Source: Perkinsus olseni (lineage: Eukaryota; Perkinsozoa; Perkinsida; Perkinsidae). Taken from it: DNA of 64,000 nt. Every line of letters starts with the position of its first letter. Positions within the stretch are counted from its first letter, which is position 1. The DNA is taken from positions 1 through 64,000 of the forward strand of contig JABANP010000047.1 of NCBI GenBank assembly GCA_013115135.1, written 5' to 3'. Position numbers and translations under genes: made by a program. Positions 1 to 11,021 of the stretch are shown here, piece by piece. The notes below the pieces were generated by a model, which saw only the letters and a list, made by a program, of their open reading frames with translations, made no database searches and was not told the origin of the DNA.

Positions 1-261
1 ATGCCCTGAGCCTTCACAAGGTGAAGTTAACACGCGCTGGCAGGGGCTAGAAATGTACGCGTGCGCGTGGCTAGCCGTCGCCAGCGGCGAAATGTAGAAG
101 CAGTGGCATGGTGGCATCATGATACGAGTCAGCGAGCCGCTGACAGCGGCACTGTTGAACAACGAGGCCACCAATGAGGGGCGGCGATCTCGTCAGCGAT
201 GGCGCGTCCGCTTTCTAAGCGGAAACTGCGCTGCGTCGAAGTAGACAACGGTACGGAATGT

Positions 262-335
262 CGCCGCCAGGAATCGAACCTGCGCCTCTCCGAATGAACT
301 TGGTGATTCCGTAAGGTTCGAGCCAGCTAGCAGCC
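262..335 (-). other. tRNA-like element with RNA polymerase III B-box
   Basis: Read on the minus strand, this stretch contains GGTTCGATTCC, an exact internal-promoter B-box, preceded by a D-arm-like stretch (TAGCTGGCTCG). The T stem is only partly paired and I find no convincing acceptor stem or anticodon arm. It may be a decayed tRNA or a tRNA-derived short repeat. Similar minus-strand elements occur near 3.2 kb and 20.3 kb. Confidence 0.35.
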
Positions 336-410
336 AGCACGAGGCTGCAGCGTTTGTTAGTTTCTTCGTTTTTGTTTCTGGCCTCTCAAACCGTGATTCG
401 CGGTTAAACA

Positions 411-1892
411 ATGGTAGATTTTGGAGTTGGTATCACATGTACGATCGTTGCTGCCATATTATATGGTCTTCAATATATACCATGTAAACAGTATTGTACC
501 TACGATGGTGCTGTCTTCCAATGGTTCATGTGCTCCGGTATCATATGGGGCGGTATCGTCCTCGAGATCGTTGGTATGCTAAGTGGACAATGGGAAGGGC
601 CTCAGATCTTCCTTCACGGAGTTCTCTCCGGTGCCCTCTGGGGTACCGCCAACTTCATCGTTATACCACTCGTTCGTATATGCGGTCTGGCCCTAGGGTT
701 CTCGCTTTACCATATCATTAACCTCAGCTGGGGCTACTGTCTGTCACGCTTCGGTCTGTTTGGTATGGACCGTGATGTCGGTCGAATACCGGTCATGCGT
801 GATGTGGGAGTCTTCGTTCTTCTTTTCTCATTCGCCATTCTCTTTTTTGTCGACCCGGACGAGGCTACCGATGCCGACTCTAAGTCGAACTCTAGTGGAA
901 AGGAGAAAAGAAAATACCGACCTTCACAGAGTAGGAGGCTTCGTAAAAAGCAGCAGCAGCAAGGCGGCCAGGGCCAGACAGATCAGTCGGGTACGGGAGG
1001 ACTGACTTCGGAGCCCTCGAGGGGTGCCGCGGGTACCGGGAAAACAACGGGGCCATCTGTTGACCTCGAGAATGGACGAAGTGATTGTCGTTATGGTGAA
1101 GACTCTCACGGGAAGCCTTCAAAGTTGTGGATCAAACTAGAGAGGTTCTTCAATGGCGATGACAGTAGTCACGCTGAAGATGACGAACCGGATGCGAAGA
1201 AGGCCCATCAACAGCAAGTCATCCGTGTAAAAATTGTAGGTAGTAAGATTCCGTTAACCGCTTTCGAGCTCCGAATACTTCTTGTAGGCATGGTACTGGC
1301 AGTGGTGTCTGGTGTACTCACTGCGATGAATGGATGGCCCTACCAGCTCTGGCAGCAGAAGTATGGTTATTACCAACCGGTAGTAGATGGGAAGGGGTCT
1401 TCCAAGGGCAGCATAAACGACGTTGACAGGTTCAATTTGTGTTCTCACAATGCATTGGTATATACTTTATCTCCAGCGTGTGGTACTGGGTAGCATCACT
1501 ATTCCGTCAATTCGCCCTTAAGAAGCGGACCATGCACTCAGTCATCCGTCCAGCTTTCATAGCCGGTAACAGACCGCTCTGCATCACCGCCTATCAGCCA
1601 TCCTTCCTCGGTCCGTTTCAGGTCTGTTCTGGACAGGAGGGGATGTCAATGCGTTGTACGGGATTGATGGTATGGGCTATGCAGCAGCGTACACGCTGGA
1701 TGCCGTTGGACCGGTGATGATATCCAGCTTACTCAGCATATTCGTGTATAGGGAAATAAAGGAGAAGAAGTAATACCCTTCCTCATACGGCATTTCCTTT
1801 TGACTCGGTGTACTGTCAGGCAAAGGATTATCTTCGCCCTTGCCTTCTGCCTCCAACTAGCTGGATGCTTGCTAGTCGCCATCGGCGAGTAG
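411..1892 (+). CDS. TMEM144-family multipass membrane transporter
   Basis: Predicted 441-residue multipass protein of the TMEM144 family (drug/metabolite-transporter fold, possible sugar transporter). The model has four exons, 411-1379, 1430-1565, 1622-1769 and 1820-1892, joined by GT-AG introns of 50, 56 and 50 nt whose phases all agree. Family hallmarks are the N-terminal FQWFMCSGI segment, GALWGTANFIVIPLVR, a conserved SRFGLFG turn, and in the second half FSQCIGIYF and GLFWTGG. About ten hydrophobic segments are present. Between the two halves is a hydrophilic Q/S/K-rich cytoplasmic loop of roughly 130 residues (about 160-290), longer than in animal homologues as far as I recall. The ATG at 411 is the first in frame and directly precedes the first membrane helix. 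The substrate is unknown. Confidence 0.85.
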
Positions 1893-2339
1893 TGCTTATT
1901 ATGACGATGACGTACTTCGCCCGTGACGCGCACACTAGATACCGTTCTTTTCACGACTAACAGTTTCCCTTTGGAGTCTTCTTCTTCTTTTTCCGTTATA
2001 CACCAGACTACTCTATTGCAATATCAGTTAGATGGTGGGCAGGAGAATGTCGGATTGATGATCTATTGCAATAATTTGTTCCTTTTTCTCGCCGTCCGTG
2101 CGCGACCATCATACCACAATTCTCGGTAGTATCGCAGTCCACCACTGTTTCGGCCCGAGTCAAATTCCCTTCACAACAACCTTAGTTACTATTATCACCC
2201 CCCTCTTCGGCGCCATCGCGTCGCCCCCTGTGGTTGTCCGTGTCAAAGTCTTTTTGTTAGCTCAGTAAATCAATTAAGGGGCGCGGCTTTCCGTCCCTCG
2301 TCGAACCTTTCGCTCGCAGCACAGTTTTACTACCTGCTC
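1893..2339. other. intergenic spacer
   Basis: This is the 3' side of the transporter gene and the 5' side of the next plus-strand gene. I see no convincing coding exon or RNA gene. A pyrimidine-rich stretch occurs around 1975-2000. Confidence 0.5.
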
Positions 2340-2882
2340 ATGCCGGGTGGCCTCGTTCTAGAGAATCTGTTCTCTGATAGGCCCACTACCAGTGCCAGTG
2401 ATGTCCTCAATGCAGGGAATACCGTCACCGTGGCTCCCCCGGCAGCCCATCGGCCCAACTGGTTTGCTCGTCGTTATGAGAGGCTGCGGAATCATGCCCA
2501 GTCGCTAGAGGGGAACCTTCGCGTTGTAAAAGCTGTATGGTCGGAGGGCGATGGAGAAAGGATGGCTTCTCTGTTCGACATGCGGCACTACGTGAGGCCT
2601 GTCCTGGCCTCCACCGGCTCCGCAGTCGGCCTCTATTCCATCGGGTAGGCTGTGCCCTTGCAGGGTGCCCTAGTGGCGGTGGATGGGGTGTCTTTCAGAG
2701 TATGTGTCCAAATGAACAACCGCAGGCCCATCCATCGTGCGCTGTATGTAGCAATACCCTATGCAATGGTCATGAGTACAGCGGGGATACTCATGAGGGT
2801 TACTACCAAGGTCGAAGATATCATAAGGGATGATCCTAGCTTGAAGAGAGTCTTCCAGGGTCAAACGATTGATGCCGTGTAG
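2340..2882 (+). CDS. small membrane-associated protein of unknown function
   Basis: Two open segments in the same frame (2340-2645 and 2649-2882) are separated by one TAG at 2646. A 39-nt intron, starting GTCGGC near 2625 and ending TTGCAG before the codons for GALVAVDG, would remove the stop and keep the frame. The joined product is about 165-180 residues: a polar N-terminus with a basic helix (WFARRYERLRNHAQSLEG), then a moderately hydrophobic segment (ALYVAIPYAMVMSTAGILM), then a charged C-terminus. I do not recognise the family. The alternative is a gene broken by a nonsense mutation. ATG at 2340 is the first in frame. Confidence 0.5.
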
Positions 2883-3189
2883 CTTGTTTCCGACCAATGG
2901 TGTCTTGTGTTCGTACAGGGAAAGTAGTGCAGAATAGGGTAGTGGTCAGCGCAGAGCGGCAGCAGTAGTAGTATTGGTTATACCGACCCCCCAAGTGACT
3001 ATCAGAGTCTCTCTCCGAGCTTCGAGTAGTCTGGGTACTAATATACAGTTATCATGTACTATAGACCGACTAGCATCCGACTTGCCGGAGCAACGCGACG
3101 GGCGACGCTAGTATACAGTTACGGTGGTGTACTAAGCCACAACGGCTCTTATTGATGGTGGAATTGTCTTGTCTCGAGAGCAGCCGAGC

Positions 3190-3275
3190 GAAATATGCAT
3201 GGTGCCGGGATCGAACCTGCGCCTCGAACAACGCAGGTTCCAACAACCCTTATACCACGGTAAGACAATCTCTGT
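3190..3275 (-). other. tRNA-like element with B-box
   Basis: On the minus strand there is GGTTCGATCCC (B-box) and a D-arm with a 4-bp CTTA/TAAG stem. However, the anticodon arm does not pair in the normal register and the T stem has a mismatch. A 7-bp hairpin (ACCTGCG/CGCAGGT) covers the place where the anticodon arm should be. The T-arm side resembles the element at 20.3 kb. Probably a tRNA relic or a tRNA-derived repeat. Confidence 0.35.
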
Positions 3276-3369
3276 AGTGCCCATCTTTCTTTTTATGATG
3301 CATCCTGCCCGACAATGACTTCCAATCGAGCGAATGGCAGCAGCCCGGCGACTACTGAGGTTGACCTGA

Positions 3370-3610
3370 GGTAGTGTCACTGACAACGCTGACAACAGCA
3401 ATGCTAGTAGTAGTGGTGGTAGTTGTGGTGGCAGTAGTAGTTCGCTTTGGTCCGGGAGAACGGCATTTGCTGCACAGAGCGGCCGTATAGCTTCCATGAC
3501 TCCAACGGAGGGCTCCCACGCCCCAATTAAGTTGAATGTTGTAGTACTACTAGTAGTGATGTTGTCGCTGTCTTCTTCTACTGCTAATAGTAGTAGAATC
3601 TTCTCTCAGC
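3370..3610. repeat. TAG/GTA-rich degenerate trinucleotide tract
   Basis: Imperfect runs of tag, gta and gtt triplets on the plus strand (3395-3440 and 3540-3600). Open frames across this tract are low-complexity by-products and I do not call a gene from them. Confidence 0.5.
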
Positions 3611-3679
3611 CACTGTTGTGCCCTACTAAACGTCCATGAAGCCCGGGAGCCCTGGCTTTATAAGCTACTCACTGATTCC

Positions 3680-6289
3680 ATGATGGAGGATCGTTGCCCA
3701 CTGCCAACCTACTGGGCAAGAAAACAAGATAAAACCACGGGGAAAATGTACGAGCGGCCACCACCGAGGCCCTCCCCAGTGGTGGATACAGTTACTTCGC
3801 ACATCTCACCGAGAAGAGGTCATCATGGGAGCATCCCTACCATGACATGTTCAAGAGGCTCATTAGCTTCGTTAGGCGGTCCATATGGCAACAAAACAAA
3901 GATGCCTCTTCGGTACTACGCTTGAGGATACCTACCTTTGATACGGCTGGGATGACAGATACAGAAAGCATGCGGTGAGGAGCTGCGGAGGTTCAAGGAG
4001 GAGCTGGCCGCATCGAGAGACAAGAACTGGAAGTCTGCGAAGAGCACAGAAGGGGAAGTGTAGTAGTCATTCCTGCGGTGCAGCCTGGCGGACTGATGGC
4101 TTTAGCTATTACTTTAATACCAAGACAGGGGAGAGCACATGGGACAACCCAGAGGAGTCCATCAGCTGCCGCCTTAGCGCTTATACCAATGCCTTGGCTC
4201 TCATCACCCATACATCGTACTCGGGAGAACACTACTGGTCGGCTCCAACCATTCTCTTAGATATTGGGAAAAGTTGGTATCCCTGGCTGGGCCCGCGGGG
4301 GATCGTCCGCCGGAGCCGGTAGATACTTCCCCGAAAAAGGTAATGGGCGTTCCTCGCGAGCGGTATGCTGAGCATAATCATCTCAGAAGTTCGCATCCGC
4401 TCTCACGAGCTTTGCCGACCGTTTGAAGGATCGATACAAGTCAAGGAGGCCTCAGAGGAGGGGCGTTGAAGACGAGAAGGAGGGGGACCTTCAATTGCCT
4501 TCGCCAGTCAGGGCACCCGATGAATGGTCGCCAAGCCCCGGTAGTGCCCCTCTACCGTTCGGACGCATTTGAGTTCGCCTCGTCTCCGTGGATCAGGTGG
4601 CTCTTCGGCGGCCAGTAACCCGGCGGCCGGCCCCACTCCGGCCAAGATCACTGTCGTGCCGCTACAAGCGCCCCGATGCTTGATGGGCATCTCTGAGTCC
4701 GATTGTGGCGAGGAGGTCCTCGTAAAGGTGGGAACTATTCGGCTGCCGATCCTGAAGCCATGCTCGTCCAGACACTCGAGGATGCGACAGAAAGTCAAGT
4801 GCCGGCGGAGCATCCCTACATCGTCAGGAGGGCTGTATGGAGCACCGAAGTGGCGCCTTGGTTACGGGCGTCGGGTCTTGATGGTAGAGTCATCGTCATG
4901 GGCCTTCGCTGAGGCCGGGTCTCAGGCTTTCCAAAGGCCACAGAGCTCCTACAGCAGCTGCCGCTACCAACTCCATGGTACGTCCGGACGGGTCGACAGG
5001 GCGAAAGATTCTTCCATCACCGTGGTCTGGGCCATACCCAGTGGGACCACCCCCTTGGCGGCTACATCAAGGTAGGTGGATAGTACTGACGCTTGCTGTG
5101 GATCCCCATCCCCGACGCAGGCCCTCCTCGAGAAGCAGTCTTCAGATGGGATAAGTCTCCCGGCTGCTATCGCGGAGTTGGGTGCTGAGGATCCCTCCAG
5201 CCACTTCGGCCACTGGGAGCGGTCCTAGTCCCGGGTAGGGCTGACGATGGTCGGCCCACAGACTAAAGTGCCGACTTTCAGGAACACCAAGGAACAGTGT
5301 TCACTCTGAAGAAGCTGCCGGAGAAGCGTGAAGACGGTATTGTGATGAGAGAGGGCATTGAGCGAATCGATGACCCAGCGGAGGAAGCAGCGACTACAAT
5401 AGCCGTTAAACTGGTGCTTCGGGCGCAGTATTTGCCGTCCAGCCGAGCGTGTTTTATTTGCAGTTAGTGATACGAAAGCTGCTGCCAGAGCAGGAGGACA
5501 TGCCTGTGAAGAGGATAGTTGACTTGGCTCGGGCGGTGTAGGTCCTCAATGCTACCCTCGTCGTGCTACCATCACTGCTGCTGCAGGTACGCCTCGTCAG
5601 TGGTCACTGATGGCTCCTTCAAGGACTACAAGGGAGGACACGAGGTCATCATGCCTGCCTTATTCTTTCTTGATGTTTTTCACTCTCAGGCCTCGGAAGG
5701 GGATGAGGAGGGGAAGCCTGAGTCATCCATGATCTTCAGTCCAGTGCGTAGTAGTGATGCCCCAAACCTCAAGGAGTCTCTCGCTCGAGCAGGGGGTAGT
5801 GATGGCGAGGAGGGAAAGGTACTTGTGAGAGCTTATGCCCTGTGAGGAAGCACAAATCGGTATTCAGAACTCGAAGGCAGCAGCTGCATCAGCCCTACCC
5901 GAAGGCTCCCCTGGCGGGCTTGACGGTGAGTGGTGGCTGGTCCACTCGGCTGTGCATGTAACCTCTAGGTTTGGTCGCCAAGCTGGTCGATCAGCAGGAG
6001 GAGCTGTGCAGCAGACTGAAGACTGTTGAGGTCACTTTTGCTTCTGATGGGATGCCCCTCCCTGTGGACATGGCTGTATATTCAGGATCGGTCTACTCAT
6101 GGCGGAGCGAAGGAGCTGGCAGCTGAAGTAGAGGAGCGACTCACTCAGGCTTGCACTAGGATAGTTGCTGAAGTGGAGGAGAGGAACAAGGGTAGGACGA
6201 ATAGGGAATTGGTTGTTGGAAATACTTGCGTTCAATTGGAAGAGTGCGGAGCTGTTCAGCGTGAGAAATCTCTAAGGTTTCTTTCTTGA
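3680..6289 (+). CDS. WW-domain and coiled-coil protein, CEP164-like at its N-terminus (multi-exon, approximate bounds)
   Basis: The coding signal is split over many short exons. Near the start, YWARKQDKTTGKMY (3708-3750) and, in another frame, SSWEHPYHDMFKRLISFVRR (about 3820-3880) together form a WW-like unit with the W-x-HP ending plus following helix seen in the centrosomal protein CEP164. A second, canonical WW unit (YYFNTKTGESTWDNP) lies at about 4108-4155. Further exons encode FADRLKDRYKSRRPQRRG (about 4410-4465), an acidic segment (SEGDEEGKPESS, 5694-5735), and helical or coiled-coil sequence (ELAAEVEERLTQACTRIVAE, 6113-6175). WW units bind proline-rich peptides. A centrosome or basal-body role would fit a flagellate but is inference. 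Exon joins were not all resolved. The gene may continue into the next entry. Confidence 0.6.
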
Positions 6290-6499
6290 AACTTGCTTGC
6301 GCGACCGGGCTTTCAATTCAATGCGCTTATGAGAGGATAAGTAAGAGAAAGTACTTCATCTCAGTCTAGGAAGCGCCACGCCGGAGTTCGGCGGCACTGT
6401 TCGGCCGCCGAACAGTTCTGCACTCTCAAGACTGCGCGTACCGTACCCCACCCGTCCTCTCTCCTCGCGTGATCCCGTCAGCATTTCGACAGGTCTCAT

Positions 6500-8183
6500 C
6501 GCTCCAATAGTTGATGCCAACGAAGCCCTGGCACGGAAGGTCTCGGCTTTAGAGGTTGGTGCTGCCCTCCGCTGTCCTCTATCCCAAGCGTTATGTAGGC
6601 CCGCCGCGGAGACCTGCCTGGAGGAGTAGAGGAGGATGAGCGGACTAAAGGTGGCATGGGCGCCAGACGACGAGCGTTCATCATCCCCTTCTCTTGCCGT
6701 TCAGCTGTCATAGCAGATCTCTCCGAGATGTGCCTCCACCGCCTGGAGGCTCTCGAGCGACGATTACATGCCGCTAATGGCTTCCCTACCGGTGACCTCC
6801 CCGAGGTTAGCATGATGGTCTGCTGCTTCCCACTCAATACTCTTCCTCAGTCCGTACGAAGTGAGCTTGAGGACGTCCGAGCATCAGTCCAGGGGGTATC
6901 GATGCGACTAGATTCCTTCGACCAGGGGCGAGGTCTCGTACCCCCCAACCAGGGTAAGCTCGCTGCTCCAACGCCGCCTTCATCACTGGCTGTCGGCTCA
7001 GCTCCTGAGTACATCCGAAACGCCTGTCGGGAGGCGGCAGTGGCAGAAGTGGAGGAGGTGAAGGGCAAGCTGGAGGAGCTCGAGCAAAAGGTTGAGGGTA
7101 CGGTCAGTAGCCCCGGCGGCGGGGTAGTCGAGGCCTCAGGGTTGATGGATGGAGCGTCTTCCAAGACCCCTCATGGAACATCACCAACGACCACAGACTT
7201 CGTCAAGAAGGCAGCTCTGGTCGAGCTTGAGCGGAAGACAGAGGAAATATGCGAAGCGACGCGGAAAGTAGTCTGGGTGGCTGCTCTCCCTGTCCTCGTA
7301 GTCGGAGGACTCTCAGGAACTGAACAGCTCGTTGAGGGAGGGTATGGTCACGCTGGAGGCCGGCAACGCCGATATCCACGCCCGATTGGGTGAACAGGAG
7401 GCAAAGCGTGGCGAGATGGAGGTAACGGAGGGTGGGTATGGCATGGGGTGCTTCAGTGCTCTCAGGCTGCTATCACCACTCTGGCCAAGTCCATGGAGGC
7501 TTCCCATAAGACGCTGACAGCCTCGATGGCTAAGCTAGGTCAAGCGATGACTGAGGCACTACCGAAGAAGCAAGCTGGGCAGTCAGCGGCAGTAGAGAAG
7601 TTGATGCGCTCACATAAGGAGGCTATCAGGTGGGCAGCCTTCACTCCCTTCTCGTCCGCTATGCCCGTCGTGCCTTAGTCGGCTGGCTGATCGCTATGAC
7701 GGCCAGAGCGCCGCCCTGCACCAGATAGCAGCGACACAAGAGCGAGTGTTGAATGCTGTCCTGGCCCGGAAGGCTCCGACTCGGCCGTTGTCTCCGGCGG
7801 CGGCCAGTGCTTTCGGCAGCCCACAGTCCTCGCCCACCATCACGCCATCTCCAGAGGAGTGCCGACGGTGCTTGGATACCTTCAACGACGTGCTTAAGCG
7901 TAACTTTGATACTACGGAGGAAGCCTACCAGCACTTCGCCAACGGGGCCACGAGGTTCGGCAAAGAGATGCTCGCCCTCCGGTTGAAGCAACTGGGCGAA
8001 GGCAGCTCTATCGTCGTCGGCAGCAAGGTTGCCTTATGGGCTGCCCTGTGTGATGGGGCAGGCATCGAGCGGACCGACCTTATAGACTTCGAACAATGGG
8101 CGAAGGTTGTGACGATCGAGCCCGTGCCGAAGGGCAAGCGGGCGATGCCACCACGCCGGAAATACGGCAAAGTCGTAAAGTGA
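6500..8183 (+). CDS. coiled-coil protein, possibly the 3' part of the preceding WW gene
   Basis: A chain of open segments in different frames separated by probable short introns. They include IVDANEALARKVSALE (about 6505-6555), DLSEMCLHRLEALERRL (6717-6767), a long acidic/helical exon from 6848 to about 7270 (SVRSELEDVRASVQGVSMRL, VKGKLEELEQKVEG), then EAGNADIHARLGEQEAKRGE, and finally an exon from about 7690 to 8183. The last exon has a P/S-rich stretch and then a globular-looking end (CLDTFNDVLKRNFDTTEEAY ... LIDFEQWAKVV) faintly like an EF-hand pair. The TGA at 8181-8183 may instead be part of a GTGAGC splice donor, as more coding-like sequence follows. I do not recognise the family. Spacing and shared coiled-coil character suggest one gene with the WW exons. 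Confidence 0.55.
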
Positions 8184-8189
8184 GCTGTA

Positions 8190-8660
8190 CGGGGTCGTGC
8201 GAGGTGGGTCGATCGGGCTGCTCGCTGAAGGTACGTTGCAGCGTCGGTCCTGGCCGAGGCAGCTTATGAGTGTACCAGGGTAGTGGCTGCGAAAGCTAGG
8301 GAGAAGGCCAGGGCACGGAGTCAGTCAGCTAGCGACAAGCCAGTTACGAAAACGGAGGAGTCACCGAGGTGGGGGTGACCAGCGGGGGCCTGTCATCGTT
8401 GAGCATGGCGGTGGCTGCTTCAGTCCATCGAGGCCAGTAACATCGTCGACTGGGGTTAGTGGTCCGGGTAGCAGGCCTCGTAGTAGATGGGGACAGAAGC
8501 GCGGGGACCAGAACGTGGATAACTCCATCGGATCCTTGGCAGCAGTCTACGGCATGACGCAGCAGCTCCCTGATCGACCCAAGACAAGAGGTAGTCCGAC
8601 AGGTTACCCCCTCACTCGGGTATCAGCCTCTGGTCTCCGATCTCAGGCACGCGTACTCGT
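8190..8660 (+). other. possible further exons rich in R/S/G
   Basis: Between the coiled-coil gene and the cyclophilin, plus-strand open segments read SVLAEAAYECTRVVAAKARE (about 8242-8300) followed by a basic R/S/K stretch, and VDNSIGSLAAVYGMTQQLPD (about 8515-8575). Their composition resembles a disordered C-terminal tail. They may belong to the preceding gene or to the 5' part of the cyclophilin gene. I cannot choose. Confidence 0.35.
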
Positions 8661-8725
8661 CTCTCGCCGAGGTCTCGAGACGCCCGTCGTGGCCTACGGA
8701 GCCCCTCAACGAGGAGGTCTGCCCG

Positions 8726-9942
8726 ATGATGCGCCCCATGCCCCCACCGCTTGTCGTCTACACTGTCGGTGCTCTCGTGAGTGTTGCGTACCACACACTC
8801 ACCAACTCATCTCCATGGGCCCTCCAGTTCATCATTGTCTGCCCTATGCGATGCCGCTGCCTCCTCTTCACTGGGGTGCCCTTAGTCGCCTTGGCGGCGG
8901 CAACTGAGGATGCCCGAGCCCTGGCCGGTGAAGGCCTGCCTCACGTGCAGGTCAGTAGATTCTTCCTGAGACCCCCATCACGCGCTCAGCTTTAGGTTAA
9001 ATGCAGCGTTTCCAATTTACCAATCCAAGACGGCAAACCGGAGGACGCGTTCGGCGTCTTCACCCTGGCTGTCTTCCCTGCCGTGGCGCCCATCGGCTTC
9101 AACAGGTCGGTCCATCCTTCAGCACAACACCACTGGGCGCCTCCCCTCAGGTTCATGGAGCTCATCACTTCTCATTTCTACGACAACACCCGTGTCTTCA
9201 GAGTAGAGCCGGGCTTCGTTGCACAGTTTGGTATCAGTGGCAGCCCTGATGCCGGGGCCAAGTGGCTGGGGATGCCCCTCATGGACGAGCCAGTCCGGGT
9301 AAGCCCATGCTCGGGGCTTGGTCGGCGATGGGCTGTTCTCAGGCGTCTAACGTGAGAGGGAGCATCACTTTTGCCAAGGCAGACACGCCCAATTCGAGGA
9401 CAACTCAGGTGCAGCCTCTGCCGCCCCCCTTGCCGTCTGAGACGATATTCAGGTTTTCATCAACACTGGTGATAACACTGCTTTAGACCGACAGAACTTC
9501 GCGCCTATCGGGACCGTCATCCAAGGCATGTGGGTGATCATAGAGGCAGCAGCCGACGTAGTAGCTGCTGTTGGTGCAGGGACGTCGTCGACCGGTTCAA
9601 TAGGCATCGCCCTGACGCCAAGGAACCTGCACAAGTAGGCTGTGGGCTCGATCGACTGTAGTGTATTGGGCTGCTCAGGAGCGTATCATGAGGGAGGGCA
9701 ACGCGTATCTTGACGCTGAGTATCCTGAGCTCACCAAGATAGAGCGTTGTTGGCTGTTGGAGCCACCAAATATGATTCCAGGATGGGCGTGGGAGAATCC
9801 GTAAGCATCTAACCAGCCCTCGCAGCTACACGATGATGAGGCTATCTTCTCAGGCGTAAAGTTCAACAGCAGGAGTCGAGCCGATGAGGATGATGCATGC
9901 TTGCTGATGTTGTCCATCACTCGGAAGTTGTTGTGCGACTAG
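8726..9942 (+). CDS. cyclophilin-type peptidyl-prolyl cis-trans isomerase with hydrophobic N-terminus
   Basis: A cyclophilin domain is spread over several short exons. 9016-9105 gives the first strands (FGVFTLAVFPAVAPIGFN), 9151-9303 gives FMELITSHFYDNTRVFRV and EPGFVAQFGI, about 9350-9408 gives SITFAKADTPNSRTTQ, and about 9453 onward gives VFINTGDNTALDRQNFAPIG. A C-terminal exon (REGNAYLDAEYPELTKIE) follows, then a tail ending at the TAG at 9940. The intron at 9106-9150 (45 nt) and the donor GTAAGC after 9303 fit in phase. The catalytic Arg (FRV) and Gln (VAQFG) are kept, while the Trp of the cyclosporin loop is replaced in ALDRQNFAP. The upstream ATG at 8726 opens a segment with a hydrophobic helix, so membrane anchoring or import is possible. 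Cyclophilins isomerise prolyl bonds during folding. The boundary near 9570-9660 is unresolved. Confidence 0.75.
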
Positions 9943-10085
9943 TTTTGGCAGTGAGCTTGCCAGTGGATGATACTTCCTCTGGGTGAAGTATCAATTAAAT
10001 TGGAGATACGGCCACAGACGCCGCATTAAGAAGAGATTCCTCGTACTCCCCGACAAGACGCAACAACGGGTGATCTGAAAGTACA

Positions 10086-10577
10086 CTCCAATGATCCAAT
10101 CAAGCGAAGAGCAACAAAATCGCCAAGATGCAATCATGAATTTTGCAATTATGTCGGACTTTCCGAAGACGACTGCGACCTGAAGTCGAGGCAGATGGTC
10201 ATGGCTAGAGAGGCAATCGGAGAGTGTTTCACCCTGGCATCCGCTCCTCTGGGGCCGGCGAGCCTTCGCTAGTGAGGGCCGAGTCCTCAGATCGTGGGAT
10301 CGGACGAGAATCCTCGAAGGATTCTATCTTAACCTCCTCAACGTCACCTCCATCTCCAGTGACTCGCCCGAGCAGCGACTCCACTACATCGATGAGATCT
10401 TCGTGGCTGATGACGTGCTCCCCGCTCTCCGAGTGGACGATGTAACGGCTCCTACAAGACGAACTAGCCGACGAGCTGGCGAGTGTGACGTCGATTAACG
10501 CCGACAACGTTACGGAGGCTGCTGAGAGTCTTCTACTCGCGAGTGAGACTATTAAGCTGGGAGCTGCGATGGGGTAG
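10086..10577 (+). CDS. hypothetical protein, plus-strand exons
   Basis: Coding-like plus-strand sequence includes QNRQDAIMNFAIMSDFPK (about 10117-10170), then a well-behaved segment at about 10230-10445 (RILEGFYLNLLNVTSISSDS, LHYIDEIFVADDVLPALRVD), then DELADELASVTSINADNVTE to a TAG at 10575. The pieces are in different frames, so short introns are likely. I do not recognise the family. An overlapping minus-strand open frame (10229-10507) is acidic and serine-rich and looks like its shadow. The start is not determined. Confidence 0.4.
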
Positions 10578-10629
10578 ACAGGGGGCTATTGGAACTAACA
10601 GTCTAGAAATTAATGATCTCTGCCCGGAT

Positions 10630-10965
10630 TTACTCGGCTATTGAACTCTTCTTATCGGACACTCCTTCGCCATCTTCAGTCTGGGTAGATGCAGCAGCAT
10701 GTGATCCATCAGCAACCAGCTCAAAAGCAGTTTTAACGGCGGCTGAGATTCTGCTGGTGTCGATGTCGTCGCCGCTGAGGTCAACCCTGACGACGGCCGC
10801 CTTCGCCCTGAGAAACAATTGTGAGGCGATAGATTGGGAGATGGTCTCAGCCGGGGAGCTGAGCAATGAGAGACAGTCCCCGACTCGGGGACCCCGAGTG
10901 TTCCACCGCTGCCACGGCACGACCCGCAAGCCCCTCTCTCGTCGTGAGGGCGAAACAATAGTCAC
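10630..10965 (-). CDS. uncertain minus-strand open frame
   Basis: A 111-codon minus-strand frame reads plausibly (ERGLRVVPWQRWNTRGPRVG, AAVVRVDLSGDDIDTSRISA), but the opposite strand is also open across the same bases (10613-11038). It lies just 3' of the stop of the long minus-strand gene at 11022 and could be an alternative terminal exon or a separate small gene. I do not recognise either translation. Confidence 0.25.
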   Translation of the reverse strand: MTIVSPSRRERGLRVVPWQRWNTRGPRVGDCLSLLSSPAETISQSIASQLFLRAKAAVVRVDLSGDDIDTSRISAAVKTAFELVADGSHAAASTQTEDGEGVSDKKSSIAE

Positions 10966-11021
10966 ACTGAAAGTCGCAACCCCCAGACGCAGTTCAACGG
11001 CAGTAACCAGCGAAGCAACCC

